DNA from: Cristatella mucedo
Lineage: Eukaryota > Bryozoa > Phylactolaemata > Cristatellidae
Length of the DNA stretch: 64,000 bases
Assembly (NCBI GenBank): GCA_009760855.2
Contig: WPIO01000041.1
Coordinates: 1,762,501-1,826,500 of the forward strand
Direction: 5' to 3'
Positions 32,669 through 43,465 of this stretch are shown piece after piece. The stretch's first letter is position 1. Every line of letters begins with the position of its first letter. The notes under the pieces were generated by a model. That model saw nothing but the letters and a program-made list of their open reading frames with translations, ran no database searches and was not told the origin of the DNA. The translations under genes were made by a program, and so were the position numbers.

Positions 32669-33715
32669 AGATGAAGGCGGAGGCCTCTGGCAAGAAGATC
32701 GGGGCCGATGCCTCGGGCAGATAGATCGGGGCGGAGGACTCAAGAAGAGAGATTGGGGTGGAGGCCTCGGGCAGAGAGATTGGGGCGGAGGCCTCTGGCA
32801 AGAAGATCGGGGCCGAGGCCTCGGGCAGATAGATCGGGGCGGAGGACTCAAGAAGAGAGATTGGGGTGGAGGCCTCGGGCAGAGAGATTGGGGCGGAGGC
32901 CTCTGGCAAGAAGATCGGGCGGAGGCCTCTGGCAGGCAGATAGGGGCTGAGGCCTCAGGAAGAGAGATCGGGGCGGAGGCCCCCGGAAGAGTGGTCGGGG
33001 CGGAATCCTCTGGCAAGAAGATCGGGGTGGAGGCCTCTGGCAGATAGATCGGGGCGGAGGACTCAGGAAGAGAGATTGTAGCAGGGGCCTCGGGCAGAGA
33101 GATTGGGGCGGAGGCCTCTGGCAAGAAGTTTGGGGCGGAAGCCTCAGAAAGAGAGATTGGGGCGGCGGACTCAGGAAGAGAGATTGGGGCGGTGGCCTCT
33201 GGCAGGTAGATAGGGGCTGAGGCCTCAGGAAGAGAGATTGGGGCGGAGGCCCCGGGAAGAGAGATTGGGGCGGAGGCCTCTGGCAGGTAGATCGGGGCTG
33301 AGGCCTCAGAAAGAGAGATTGGGGCTGAGGCACCGGGAAGAGAAATTGGGGCGGAGGCCTCTGGCAAGAAGATCGGGCGAAGGCCTCAGGCAGATAGATC
33401 GGGGCGGCGGACTCAGGAAGAGAGATTGGGGCGGAGGTCCCGGGAAGAGAGATTGGGGCGGAGGCCTCTGGCAGGTAGATCGGGGCTGAGGCCTCAGAAA
33501 GAGAGATTGGGGCTGAGGCATCGGGAAGAGAAATTGGGGCGGAGGCCTCTGGCAGATAGATCGGGGCGGAGGACTCAGGAAGAGACATTGGGGCGGTGGC
33601 CTCTGGCAGCTAGATAGGGACTGAGGCCTCAGGAAGAGAGATTGGGGCGGAGGCCTGTGGTGGGTAGATCGGGGTGGAGGCCTCTGGCAAGTAGATCGGG
33701 CATAGGGTGCGGCGG
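32669..33715. repeat. 27-bp minisatellite, right part
   Basis: Roughly 38 more units of the same motif, with higher-order blocks. The 108-bp stretch at about 32695-32802 recurs next to itself at about 32803-32911. Minus frames of about 250 codons (PEASAPISL cycle) are repeat-driven. Confidence 0.97.
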
Positions 33716-33839
33716 GGTTCGAAGGGACGCAGCCCTGTGGATTATTGGCGGTTCCGGAATATCAGCCTATGCGAATCGGATACGCTACGTAGCAATTGGT
33801 CCCAGTCATTATTATTTTCATTGTTATTGCGTTAGCCGC

Positions 33840-33962
33840 CCTATTTTGGCGCAGGTTAAGGCGCTCGCTCGGTCGCTGGCCTTAAAGGCTGGCGGCCCTT
33901 TGGACAGCCTACGTAAAGTCAGTGGATAGAGATTAAGTTCTCCTAGCGCGAAATACCATTAA
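33840..33962 (+). mobile_element. SINE B
   Basis: TTTTGGCGCAGGTTAAGGCG, GTCAGTGGATAGAGATTAAG, TTCTCCTAGCGCGAAAT. The box B region is degraded. Confidence 0.65.
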
Positions 33963-34265
33963 ATCGCGTGTTTACATTTATTTGTGGACCTGGACTTCAC
34001 GTTAAAGAAAGGTTAATTTCGTGGCCGCGAGCCCACGCGTGGCGTACGCGCCGGGGCCTGAATAACATGCTTACGCTCGGTTCAAAGTTCAGCGGCTCAG
34101 CGGCTCATTTGCTGCAAACGTCACGGACGCTAAATTACAGCACCGCTCGCCAGGCTGCACGCACTGGCTGCTGCCTATCGAGCCATCCACTGACCTTAGA
34201 CGTCCTGTCACTTTTCCCAGGAGGCCTCCTTTCTCTTGCTCGGGCTTACCTACGCAAGGATATTA
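33963..34265. other. No gene recognised
   Basis: Mixed sequence; nothing supported. Confidence 0.4.
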
Positions 34266-34328
34266 GTAGTAGTAAATATATATTCGTACAGCGCCCTCGC
34301 CGCCTCGGGCATCTATTCGCGCGCCGAC
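34266..34328 (-). mobile_element. SINE B-type 3' tail fragment
   Basis: Minus strand: GCGCGAATAGATGCCCGAGG, then GGGCGCTGTACGAATATATA and a TACTACTACT tail. Confidence 0.5.
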
Positions 34329-34375
34329 CGCTCTTTTGGCTCTGGTCAATTACCTTTGCCCTTAGCTAATTATTT

Positions 34376-34480
34376 AAGATCCTTCGGAGACCGTGCCCTC
34401 AGTTACTAAGCTCTCAAGGACCTGAATCTCGACTGAAGTCACCAAGTGATGTGTCCGCTCGACGACATTGAACAAAGAAG
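34376..34480 (+). mobile_element. Small LINE fragment
   Basis: GATCCTTCGGAGACCGTGCC and the following text correspond to the LKSFGDRAFSSY..KAWNSLPT region of the dominant LINE. Confidence 0.5.
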
Positions 34481-36219
34481 CTCGCAACTTACTTACCTGT
34501 TTCACGCAGCCTCCTCTCTGTCCAGCTAGTTTATTTCCTTTCACGGGGTTTTGCGAAACTGGGCACATCGTGAATGAAGGTCATTAAAAACTAGAGAACG
34601 ATGGCATTCCTCTGAGAGCCCTTCGGGGTGATTTCACAAAATTTCCATGTTTTTTTTTACCGATTGGACAGCTCGGGCACTTAGGCGTAGTGCAGCAAAC
34701 AAGTCACAACGGTCCCAGTTCTCTGCGAGAACGAACATTGGTCGATTGGTAGCCGCTGGCAGACCCTTGGATTGCGTTGATGCCACCAGCTGCGCGCATT
34801 AGGTTAGGCCTCGTCGAGTAGTTTGTCATCGCTCTAGACAGTGAGTCAGCAGTTTTGAAGTACGTCCAACGAGTCTTTCCACAGCTGTCCGAGGCAAAGG
34901 TCACAACTGGCATCTTCGTCTGACTGCAAATAGATATCATCTACGGTGACGAATTCGCCACGCAGCTGAACGCTAGGAGAAAGCAGCTTGGAAAGGTTTC
35001 GTTAGCAGTGGCTTACGGAATTCTGGGAATTACAAGGCTGAAAAATATGGGCAGCTGCTTCATGCTCTCATAAAGAGCCGTGACGAAATGGGAATCGGTA
35101 TATTAGTTGAAGTTCACATCCGCAATGCTCGCCTTGACAATAACTAAGGGAGAACACGAGGCTTTTTCACTATATTAAGGAGTTGCAAACGGGCGAAGTG
35201 GCTTCTTCGCCCGGACAGAACTAGGCGGCAAATGTAGCGCTAGTGACGGTCGTTGCTAGTCTCAGCTGACGCACGAAAAATGGCAGCGATGCCTGAACCT
35301 GGTGTCGCGGTGAGCAGCGTGTAGGTGCAGCGCCGATGCATGTAGGTAAGTATATACCAACTGCATATCCATAGCGTTATATGTCTATTAGACAGCGAGA
35401 GAGTTACAGGCATTCAAAATCGACCGCGGCGTACACCAACGTATCCGTCGCATGGCGCTCGAATCAGCTCATACTTCAATGCCTAATTCAGGAGAACAAG
35501 CCTGACTACAATGTTTGGCTTCAGCGTTTGTGCGGCCACGGCCACGGCCACGGATTCAGGCACAATCTCTTCCTAGCAGGTACAATTCAGGAACCAGGAA
35601 TGATGAATATCAGTCATAATCTGACTGATTCAACTAGCTGCCGTTTCAAAGATAAGCACTTTCCCCCAGGAGATAAAGTCTTAGACTTAGACCGTCGCTA
35701 GGAAGGACGCTATAACGAAAACACAACGTCGTGGGCGACCATGTTTGAGGAGCTTCGCTTCATCGAGCGAGCGCTTTGCAGTATAGCGCCGCAAATCCAC
35801 TCATTTCCAAATCCTTTAGAAAGATAATGCTTGTATGACTTGAGAGCAAATGAACTTAATCGCGATTCAGATGCTGCTTGTTTTGACTTGGATCCAAAAG
35901 ACGTGAATTTGTAAGTTCGTCATCGGACATGAATAAAAATCGCTGCCCCGGTCATGAAAGTAAATTGTTTAGGAAATAATGACCATATTCTATAAACCTG
36001 AGGCATAAACTATTAAGAAATAATACTTAATACCGCGGGCTAAACTGATGTTGCGTAGTGCTTCACCATACACCATGTTCATATAATACTATCAATAACA
36101 ATTAGTTTGTTCAGCAACCCCAGAAAACCAAACTTCTTTATACAGGCCTTTACAGTTTGCTACCAGTGAAGCAGCAATCAATGGTTAATGACTAGCAAGA
36201 TATCGTGCAAGACAAATGC
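34481..36219. other. No gene recognised
   Basis: Unique mixed to AT-rich sequence. A short GGCCAC triplication at 35534-35552. The 106-codon plus frame at 35381-35701 has no recognisable domain. Confidence 0.4.
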
Positions 36220-36350
36220 AAAAGCACTTATTCGACCATGCTTCCTTTGCGGCAACTTTAAAGTGCCTCGAAAGACATTTAGTTCTCTGATGGCGCTATA
36301 TCAAGTGTATTATTTTTTATTAGTATTATGTATTAGTATTATTATTATTA
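36220..36350 (+). mobile_element. LINE 3' stub
   Basis: CTTCCTTTGCGGCAACTTTA, AAGTGCCTCGAAAGACATTT, AGTTCTCTGATGGCGCTATA, then an ATT-rich tail. Confidence 0.75.
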
Positions 36351-36589
36351 AGTATCTTGCTTTTACGCTCAAGCAAAGCATGCAAAAAGACACTCAAGGC
36401 CAAGCCATTAGTAGAACCATTTCTAGCACGCGCTGAATCATTCCTGGTAAGTAGGCTAAGCTAACTGGAACAAAAAACAAGTTCACGAAGGCGTAGGGAA
36501 AGCCGAGCAAAGTCGTTAAACCAGCAACCGCTAATAAATCCATCGACAGCTGCAAGCGCTCTGCTCGATTGCTTATTTTCGCAAGCGTT

Positions 36590-36905
36590 AAACGTGAGCT
36601 AAGCGCTAGTTTCGAGCTAGCGCTCGCAAAGAGCTGTGTGCTAGCGCTCTGATAATGCGAAAGCTAGCGTTGAGCCAGTGCTTGCATAGAGCTCGAGCTG
36701 ACGGAGCGCTCTCGCTAGCGTAGAGCCAGTGCTACAGCGGAGCGGTGCTAGATCTATCGTCGAGCCAGTGCTAGAATGGAGTTTGATCCGGCAGAGAGCT
36801 CGAGCTAGCATAGAGCTGATGCCAGATTTGAGCTGGTGCTAGCATGGAGTGAGAGTTAGCACAGAGCTGGTGCTAGCATAAAGTGAGAGCTAGCATAGAG
36901 CTAGG
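36590..36905. repeat. Degenerate tandem repeat built on GAGCTAGC/GTGCTAGC
   Basis: Repeated motifs GAGCTAGCATAGAGCTGGTG and GTGCTAGCATGGAGTGAGAG recur with many substitutions. Short palindromes (GCTAGC, GAGCTC) are spaced about 20-40 bp apart. Confidence 0.75.
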
Positions 36906-37107
36906 AAGAGCGAGAACGAGCATTTTGAGGAGAAGTAGCACATAGAAAAAGAGAGAGAGAGAGAGAGAAAGGGTCGTGGCGTAAGAAACGTGGAAGCGAG
37001 TTCCACGGACCTGCAGAGTTAAAGCTTCTGTCGCCAACGGCCTTTAAGTGGAGGAATGGAACAGCTAATTTATTGTCCAAACAGAACCTGAGGTAGAGGT
37101 CGACAAC
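36906..37107 (-). mobile_element. LINE C-terminal fragment (LKAVGDRSF family)
   Basis: Minus-strand translation shows LYLRFCLDNKLAVPFLHLKA, VGDRSFNSAGPWNSLP and RFLRHDPF. This is the end of a Jockey-superfamily LINE protein, but of a subfamily differing from the dominant one (KSFGDRAFSSYAPKAWNSLP). A GA microsatellite (36951-36969) has grown at its 3' side. Confidence 0.65.
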
Positions 37108-37280
37108 GTGGCTGGCCGCGATAGCCCAGGAGGTAAGGTGCTCGCTCTTGACGACCGAGATTGAAGCTTCGAATCCTGCAGTTGGGCGGTTCTTTATTGC
37201 CAATTGCAAGTGGTGGTGGTGATAGCCGATAAGGCTCTTCTACCGCATTACAAATGAGTCTGTTAAGCCAGCTAAGATTG
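37108..37280 (+). mobile_element. SINE A
   Basis: GCCGCGATAGCCCAGGAGGT AAGGTGC (box A), AGCTTCGAATCCTGCAGTTG (box B), GGTTCTTTATTGCC, TGATAGCCGATAAGGCTCTT, TTAAGCCAGCTAAG. Confidence 0.82.
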
Positions 37281-37814
37281 TTTTAAATATCAACTTTGGC
37301 TGCAGATAAAAACTAGAACCGATGGAAAAAATAGCCGGTTGAGCGACAGGGCGCAGACTTTAGAACGGCTATGGGCAAATCTCCTGCCTACCAGGCTGAC
37401 GACAAGAGATCAGATCGGATTCAGCCCGAGAGGATTCAGGCAACGCCCTAACCTATCAGCAGCCCTGTGCGCCTTCTTCTATACATTAACTTAATAGTTG
37501 AACGGCTGTGGGCTAAATAAGTCACATTACGACCAACCGATATTCGGTATTCCTGGTTCTTTAATTAGAATGACTGTGAGCCGTTCGGGCGATAGTCAAT
37601 GGCCAAGACTTCATAAAAGCAGAAGCCTTGCACTATGCAGTCAGTTGTGCTCCTGGCGTTGGTGCCTTTTGGTGCCTCTTGGCAATGGAGCTGAGTTTCG
37701 AGCTAAGCCACCGAGGCATACGAGAGTTGTTGTACGTCATGGCTGCTGTTGAGGACCTGTATCAACCGCTGTCAAATAGGCTTCTCTACACTATGGATAC
37801 GCATTTTTTGCCTT
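37281..37814. other. No gene recognised
   Basis: Mixed sequence; nothing supported. Confidence 0.4.
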
Positions 37815-38008
37815 GAGTTGTGGACGCTATTCGGTAGGTAAGGCGGTTGCTTTCACGACCTCGGTCCCGAGGTCGTCGGCTCGATTCCTGCGGAGGGCGA
37901 TCCTGTATCGCCGCTGCAAGCTGCGGTGATATCAGTACAGGCTCTTCTGTCGCTATACAAAAGAGGCCACTAAATCAGCTAGCATTTGTTTATTTATTTA
38001 TATACTGC
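37815..38008 (+). mobile_element. SINE A, well preserved
   Basis: GGTAGGTAAGGCGGTTGCTT (box A side), an inverted repeat with CACGACCTCGG and CCGAGGTCGT arms around TC, CGGCTCGATTCCTGCGGA (box B), GGCGATCCTGTATCGCCGC, TCTTCTGTCGCTATACAAAA, GAGGCCACTAAATCAGCTAG and an ATTTATTTAT tail. Confidence 0.9.
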
Positions 38009-38420
38009 TGCGTCCAGCTGCCTGTCGGCTTGCATGCATGCGTAGGTGCTGCACCTGCAAGTCGCTGGCCGTGACTCGAATGCTACGAGCTTCGCCGCTA
38101 TTCGTCGCGTGTTGGCTGAGACCAGCACTATTACGAGCTTGGGGCCTACTTCTATAAAGACGTGGGAGTCGCCGCACCCAGTTGGTGACTAAAAATCACC
38201 ATTTCAAAGCTTCGCAGACATTCTTCCTTCGTGCATCGGCTGAGATTAGCACCGCTTCAAGCGATATGCTTTAGCGGCCTAGCTTTGTACGGACGTGGAA
38301 GCCGCTGCAGCCAGTTTGTAGCAAGCAAGTTTGCTTCTTTGCGTTTATTTGATTTGGTCCAGCGCAGGTCATTCGCTGTTGTCTATCGATTTTCTTGCAG
38401 CGAGTGCTAAAGCCATTCGG
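38009..38420. other. No gene recognised
   Basis: Mixed sequence. A tail-like ATAGAGATTGAGTTTTCTCG occurs at 38420-38439, just before the next microsatellite. Confidence 0.4.
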
Positions 38421-38447
38421 ATAGAGATTGAGTTTTCTCGTAGTTCC

Positions 38448-38449
<2 letters not shown>

Positions 38450-38536
<87 letters not shown>
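38450..38536. repeat. (GA)n microsatellite
   Basis: Pure GA run of about 86 bp, placed 10 bp after a SINE B/LINE-type hairpin sequence (about 38410-38440). Confidence 0.98.
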
Positions 38537-38538
<2 letters not shown>

Positions 38539-39589
38539 AGTGAGATTTTTTGCCAGTGACCATGTTTGACAGTTCCCACTCTTAGGCAGTGATCGATCGT
38601 GATAGCTAGCCATAGAAGCGTTCTTAGTAAGGAAGCTTTCAAGCGCATGCAGGATGCCTATCGGATTGCATGCTAACCGGTTGAGACATTCCGCAATAGC
38701 GGCCCCCTTTCGAAGATCCTGGGAATCGTGCCCACGTGTCTGCTAGCCCGGCCTTCCGCCTCGAAATTTAGCCTACGGTGTCGCATTGCTGTTAAGGCAT
38801 TTGGTAATTAAGCAGGGCCAAGTGTTTGCAGCCAAATAATACATTCCGCTACGGTCGCGTCAAAGCTCGATCAAGGTCAAGGCCAGAAACTACGCCGCCG
38901 CCTTGTCGACGTTGGAGTGTCAAAAACCAAACCCATTCTTTTTCTACTTACCACTATGGAGGCTAGAAGCAATTCCAGCGAGATGCCCGTTTCAGAGACG
39001 CCTACCTACATTACGCTGTTTTGTGTGCACTAATTACGCCCTTAAAACTTACCAATCGGTCGAAAGGTTAACGAACAAAAACATTCTGCGGCTAATTTTA
39101 GCTTCGATGCAGTGCTTTCTAAATGAGAGCCGCCCCATTCTAATGCCTGCAAAGGCCGAGCCTATTGCGACGTTGACATAGACCTACACTTAATTGGCAC
39201 AAACGGGTAGCCAGGAGTTAAAAAAGAAACGCGCCGGCTACGTCATAGAAGCCGAGCTGGCGGTAGTCTCCGACGAGTCACGAAATACTTTTCACTCCGC
39301 CGTCAGCGGGGCTTCCGACGAAAGATCGGCGGTGAGAAGTGGCGCGGGCTGCTTACTAGACGGGCCTCGCCAGCAGTTGATGCCGTCAGTCGACCAAGGT
39401 GACGACCGTTCAGTTGCGTGAACGACTCCAGTCGCCGCGGCGACCATTCCTTCATTCCCCGCAGGACTCTGCGATTAGAGCAAACAACGACTAGAGTTAT
39501 CTTCTCGAATCGGCGGCCGCTGGCTACTGGCAGGCAGCTGACAGCAGGCGCTTGGCAATTGTTACGTAAGGCATTGGGAGCGAGCAATA
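38537..39589. other. No gene recognised
   Basis: Mixed sequence; short frames only. Confidence 0.4.
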
Positions 39590-39690
39590 AAGGGAGCAGC
39601 AAATGCAAAGCGCCTAGAAAGAGATCGGGTTCTCCGAGGGCGCTTTATCAAGTGCATTATCATTATCATCATCATTATTATTATCATATA
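39590..39690 (+). mobile_element. LINE 3' stub
   Basis: GGGAGCAGCAAATGCAAAGC, GCCTAGAAAGAGATCGGGTT, CTCCGAGGGCGCTTTATCAA, then an ATT/ATC tail. Only about 100 bp of the element. Confidence 0.85.
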
Positions 39691-40009
39691 ACTTCCGACT
39701 CGAAGCAGAAGCGCTTTGGCGGTCAATTGCAGTATCCGTCTGCCCACTGACGAAGTGAGAAGCCAGCGTGGTGGCTCGGTGCGGAGAATGAAGCGCCGCC
39801 GATCGACGTAGGTCGCGAGCTGCGATCGGCTAGGGAAGGGCGAGTCAGCGCGGGAGAAGCGAAACGCAGCTTCCGAAAACTTTTTCTATTTAATCGGTTG
39901 TAGCGGTCGGTAGTAGTGGCGGAAGTGATGCCTAGAGCCAGCAGCGAGTCTAACTTGCAAGCTCGTTCTATCGGTTGTCAGAGCTATTGCAGGAAGCATC
40001 CTCCACCTA
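39691..40009. other. No gene recognised
   Basis: Mixed sequence; nothing supported. Confidence 0.4.
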
Positions 40010-40095
40010 ATAATGACAATAATAGTAGTATTAATAACAATAAAAACAATAATGATAATACATTTGTATCGTACCCTCGGCGAACCTAATCTCTT
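40010..40095 (-). mobile_element. SINE B-type 3' tail
   Basis: Minus strand: AAGAGATTAGGTTCGCCGAG, GGTACGATACAAATGTATTA and a TTATTGTTTTTATT tail. It abuts the SINE A copy head to head. Confidence 0.65.
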
Positions 40096-40270
40096 CAGTG
40101 ATGGCACACTAGGTAAGACGGTTGCTTTTCACGACCTCGGTCCCGAGGTCTTGGGTTCGAATCCTGTTGTAGGCGATCCTTTATTGTCGCTTGCAGCGCT
40201 GGTGATAGCCATAAAGGATCTTCTGTCGCTATCCAAAAGAGGCTGTTGAATCGTCTTGTATTTCTTCACA
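40096..40270 (+). mobile_element. SINE A, well preserved
   Basis: GTGATGGCACACTAGGTAAG (box A), near-perfect CACGACCTCGG/CCGAGGTC inverted repeat, GGGTTCGAATCCTGTTGTAG (box B), GCGATCCTTTATTGTCGC, GTGATAGCCATAAAGGATCT, TCTGTCGCTATCC. Not a functional tRNA: the anticodon arm is replaced by the inverted repeat. Confidence 0.9.
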
Positions 40271-40614
40271 GGCAATCTTAATTTGCTATAAAAGAAGCAT
40301 GTCAACGTGTTTAGTGATAACAAGCCCAGTGTCAGCACGCATAAGCAAACTGCGATTAATTCACCAGGACCCAGCGAATGAAACCTATTGGCTAGTCGCT
40401 TCGGCCTATGGTAGTGCAGCCCATTTCAGCGAGTTGAGCAGTTTGTGGCGGCACATCCAACGTACAATTTTATAGTTCTTCGCACTGCGCGTGTGTTCGT
40501 GTTTGATAATTAGCAATATTATTCATAAGTAAAAGATTGTATTCAATTTTTTTAAACACGAAAGCAATCAATGTGTGCCTACTTGTGTATACATAAATGC
40601 AACTACACCAGAAA
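40271..40614. other. No gene; short LINE-like patch
   Basis: At 40325-40380 GTCAGCACGCATAAGC and CACCAGGACCCAGCGAATG resemble a piece of the LINE 3' UTR in minus orientation. Confidence 0.4.
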
Positions 40615-41022
40615 TTGGAAAGGCTAACTGTTTGCCCATACCTTGTACAAATCTCTAATCCTTGGGAGACCGTGCATGTAGTTCGTATTCTCCCAAAGCC
40701 TGGAACTCACTCCCGACTTACGTCACGACATCTCCAGACCTTTTCATATTTAAAAATAAATTAAAAACGCATCTATTTATTACAGCTTTTAGTGGGCCCA
40801 TATAATTGTTCCTTCATGTGCTTATGTGTGCTCACACTGTGCATGCTGCCACTAGCCATACTTGCATGCTGACCCTGTGCATGCCACCTCTAACCGTGTT
40901 ATTGTTTATTAGGCATGCTACCACTAACTATTCAATCGTGCTTCCTTTGCAAGAAAGTCCCTAGAGATAGGTTGATTTATTTGAGGGTGATATATCAAAC
41001 TTATTATTATTATTATCATTAG
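40615..41022 (+). mobile_element. Dominant LINE, 3'-end copy
   Basis: It starts at the LTVCPYLVQISNPWETVHVV region in shifted frames (GGAGACCGTGCATGTAGTTC, CCTGGAACTCACTCCCGACT) and continues through the 3' UTR (CACTGTGCATGCTGCCACTA). It ends at a decayed hairpin with AGTCCCTAGAGATAGGTTGA and an ATT tail. Confidence 0.88.
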
Positions 41023-42535
41023 TAGTGGTTCCAGAACATTAATGCACCAATATATTCCACGTATAACATGCGTTTTTAGATGGTACAATGTACACAATTT
41101 ACATTTAATCAGGTGCCAAAAGGAATCTGGCTATACTTAGTGTCAGCAGCTTTTTTATCTCAGTTGTGTCTCGCGCTCTCGTTTCATAATGGACGGAAAT
41201 TCTCTCAGTAACTCATAGCTATACTGAAGGTATATAACTATACAACTGATATATAACTATACATAACTATAACTATATTCTCAGTAACACAACTACATAA
41301 CTGGCATCGGCCAGAGTAGCTGGAGAAGCTGGGTGCGAATTTCAGCAGCATTTCATACAGTTCTTCGAACGGCCTTCGGATTCTTATTTATACAATCAGA
41401 AACTTAACTTTGATTAGATAAGGGATATTATTCGCACGTAAACATCACACACGTTTATCAAGGCTACACCGCACGCCGGGCAAGTGGAACAGTTAATACG
41501 CCATCGTTAGCTCATGCAGCAATGTCAATTTTGCTGTGGGCACAGTGCTGACAGCAGGCTGTTCAACGTGGTCGCCGGCTTATTCTTACAATTTAAGTTA
41601 AATAAACACATTTTTAGCTATCTTTTCCATTTCGAGTTTTTTCCGATACCTAAATACTAAACCCCAAGACTATGAACCCAAAAATGTAAACGAAAAAATG
41701 CGAAATCAAACCAGTGAACAATAAGCCGTAAACCCCCAAGCATGCAGCCATTAAATAATAAACCCAAAACCCTAAAGCCAGTAGCTAAAATTTAAGTAAA
41801 GCGTGTTTATTTAACGTGTATATAAGCACATGCTGGGGACCGTGTGTGAACATCCTGCTACGAGCATTGTGTCCATAGCAGATCTGACATTGCTATATAC
41901 ACAAGCGACGCCGTACGAGCTGAACAGACAGCCAGACGTGAGCTGCCCAGCCTGCCCGCGAATTGGGTCAGCTGCTGAATTATTTAGGAGAAGCTAGAGA
42001 CCTGCAGCCAGTTAGTTTCAGGACGCGGCTCTTGGCCAGTAGTCCAGGCCTAGCTGTTCGTTCACGCCTGGCCGCACGCGCTGCCCGGATGCTGACTAAC
42101 GCACAGACGAGCCCGCCTGTTTCTGATGGGCTGGCTGCTGCTCTGCTCTTAGAAACAGCCCGTGGAACGCGGGAACAGAGGCGTAGTGAAAATTCTCGGC
42201 ACCCGGAGACAGAGCTACAAATGGCGCCCCCTCCCGTTATCAGAAATTGCCGCATCATTGCTTCTCCACTGAAGAAATGTAGAAAACACACGCTGGCGGG
42301 CATGTCGAGTCGAGAAAGTTCTATGAACTGCGGTACAGGTTGGGACAAGGTAGCTATCACAGCTTTAACTTAAGTGAATTTTCTGGCCTTGAACGTGGCA
42401 AACTGGTTTATTACAATTTAAAATTCAACATGCTACAGTGTTTACTTCTCTATGCTTAAGATTTTCCTTAAGATGCTGTACCAAGGTGGCAACAGAGCCA
42501 AGAGTTTAAAGTTAAAACAACAATGTGGGAATCGA
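41023..42535. other. No gene; AT-rich short repeats
   Basis: An ACTATA/ACATAACT repeat patch at 41215-41300 and a loose TAAACCC/AACCCCAAG array at about 41655-41775. The plus frame 41963-42373 has no domain I recognise. Confidence 0.4.
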
Positions 42536-42952
42536 TCAGCTTTCTTCGCATTTTGTTTTTTGTTTCGTTTTGTTTTGTTTCAGTATTCCGCTCGTGTCTC
42601 CAGAGAGTTCCTCCAAAAGATCCACAATGATGTTCAATCCATCATTGATAGCTTTCATCGCCTCCGCTCTTGCACTCCACCTCGTTGCAGAGTCACGTTT
42701 GACAGTGATGGCCAAGAATTTGTTCAGTTCTTCCCACCTCAGAGTTGATCTTGAAAAGAATAAGTAGGCGCTCTCTCTTATGTTAAAATGATGTAAATGT
42801 GCCTCGGAATCTTGACTTGCAGCACGAGCTCTTGCCAGTCTCAAGCTAAGGTCATCACAGTTTACAAAAATTGCCTCCTCATTTCTAGACAGTATTCTCA
42901 TGTGGATACCTGACAATTGGCCAGATATGACTGCTCCGCTGTCGTATTCCAA
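42536..42952 (-). pseudogene. hAT-type transposase fragment (ZMYM/DUF4371-like catalytic region)
   Basis: The minus strand is open from 42952 to 42536 (138 codons). The order of blocks is typical of hAT transposases of the zinc-finger MYM-like group: YDSGAVISGQLSG (the GYDNGAVMSG-like block), AIFVNCDDLSLRLARARAAS (the V.C..H.LNL block, with the usual His replaced by Asp), YLFFSRSTLRWEELNKFL and SATRWSARAEAMKAI (the TRWSSR block), then LLEELSGDTSGI. Full-length proteins run several hundred residues longer on both sides. Here the match stops at an AAACAAAACAAA patch, and no C-terminal dimerisation domain follows. The cysteines and acidic residues of the rest of the protein are missing. A truncated relic. 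Confidence 0.7.
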
Positions 42953-43465
42953 TCAGTTAAGCCTAGCTTGCGTCATCCAATAATGTGTCAATGCTAAGCC
43001 GAAGCACGCTGGCTCGCCCTTAACGAGACGCAGCCCGCCTGTGGCAGGCTAGATGGGGCGAGCGGTCGCGAAGGGCGTTTGGAATGTGGACGGAGGGGTG
43101 AACGGCCCTGGTGCCTGTTGGCGCTGAGAGTGCCAGCCGAATACACGGTGGTCGAAGCCCCCCTCAGTGTTTCCGTGTCGTCGCGCGCGTGTGTGGCGCC
43201 AGAGCGTCGAACCACTACAGCTTGGCCTAAGTCTGCAAGCACGTTAGCTCAGCCAGCAAAATTCAAGTCCATTAAATTGAGGACTCGCTTGAAATCAAGA
43301 ATGATGTTCTCGCGTAAAAAAAAAAGATTATACAATCATTAAGCTTTTGGTGCAGCTCGGCCTTGGCGCCCGGGGGACATGTGCCGCGCCTCGCCACGCC
43401 TCTGCATGGGGGGTGGTGGTGGTGGAGCAGCAGTGACTGGGAGCCGTGGACCAGAGGACCAGCCC
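42953..43465. other. No gene recognised
   Basis: GC-rich in the middle. No supported exon. Confidence 0.4.

Noticed and set aside
32618-33588. Minus-strand frames of about 250 codons with PEASAPISL repeats as a protein gene
   Set aside because: The 27-bp unit is a multiple of three and stop-free in more than one frame. There is no start context, signal peptide or splice signal, so it is annotated as a minisatellite.
40096-40270. SINE A and SINE B heads as functional tRNA genes
   Set aside because: Boxes A and B are present, but no cloverleaf with an acceptor stem and anticodon arm can be drawn. The sequences recur with conserved non-tRNA bodies.
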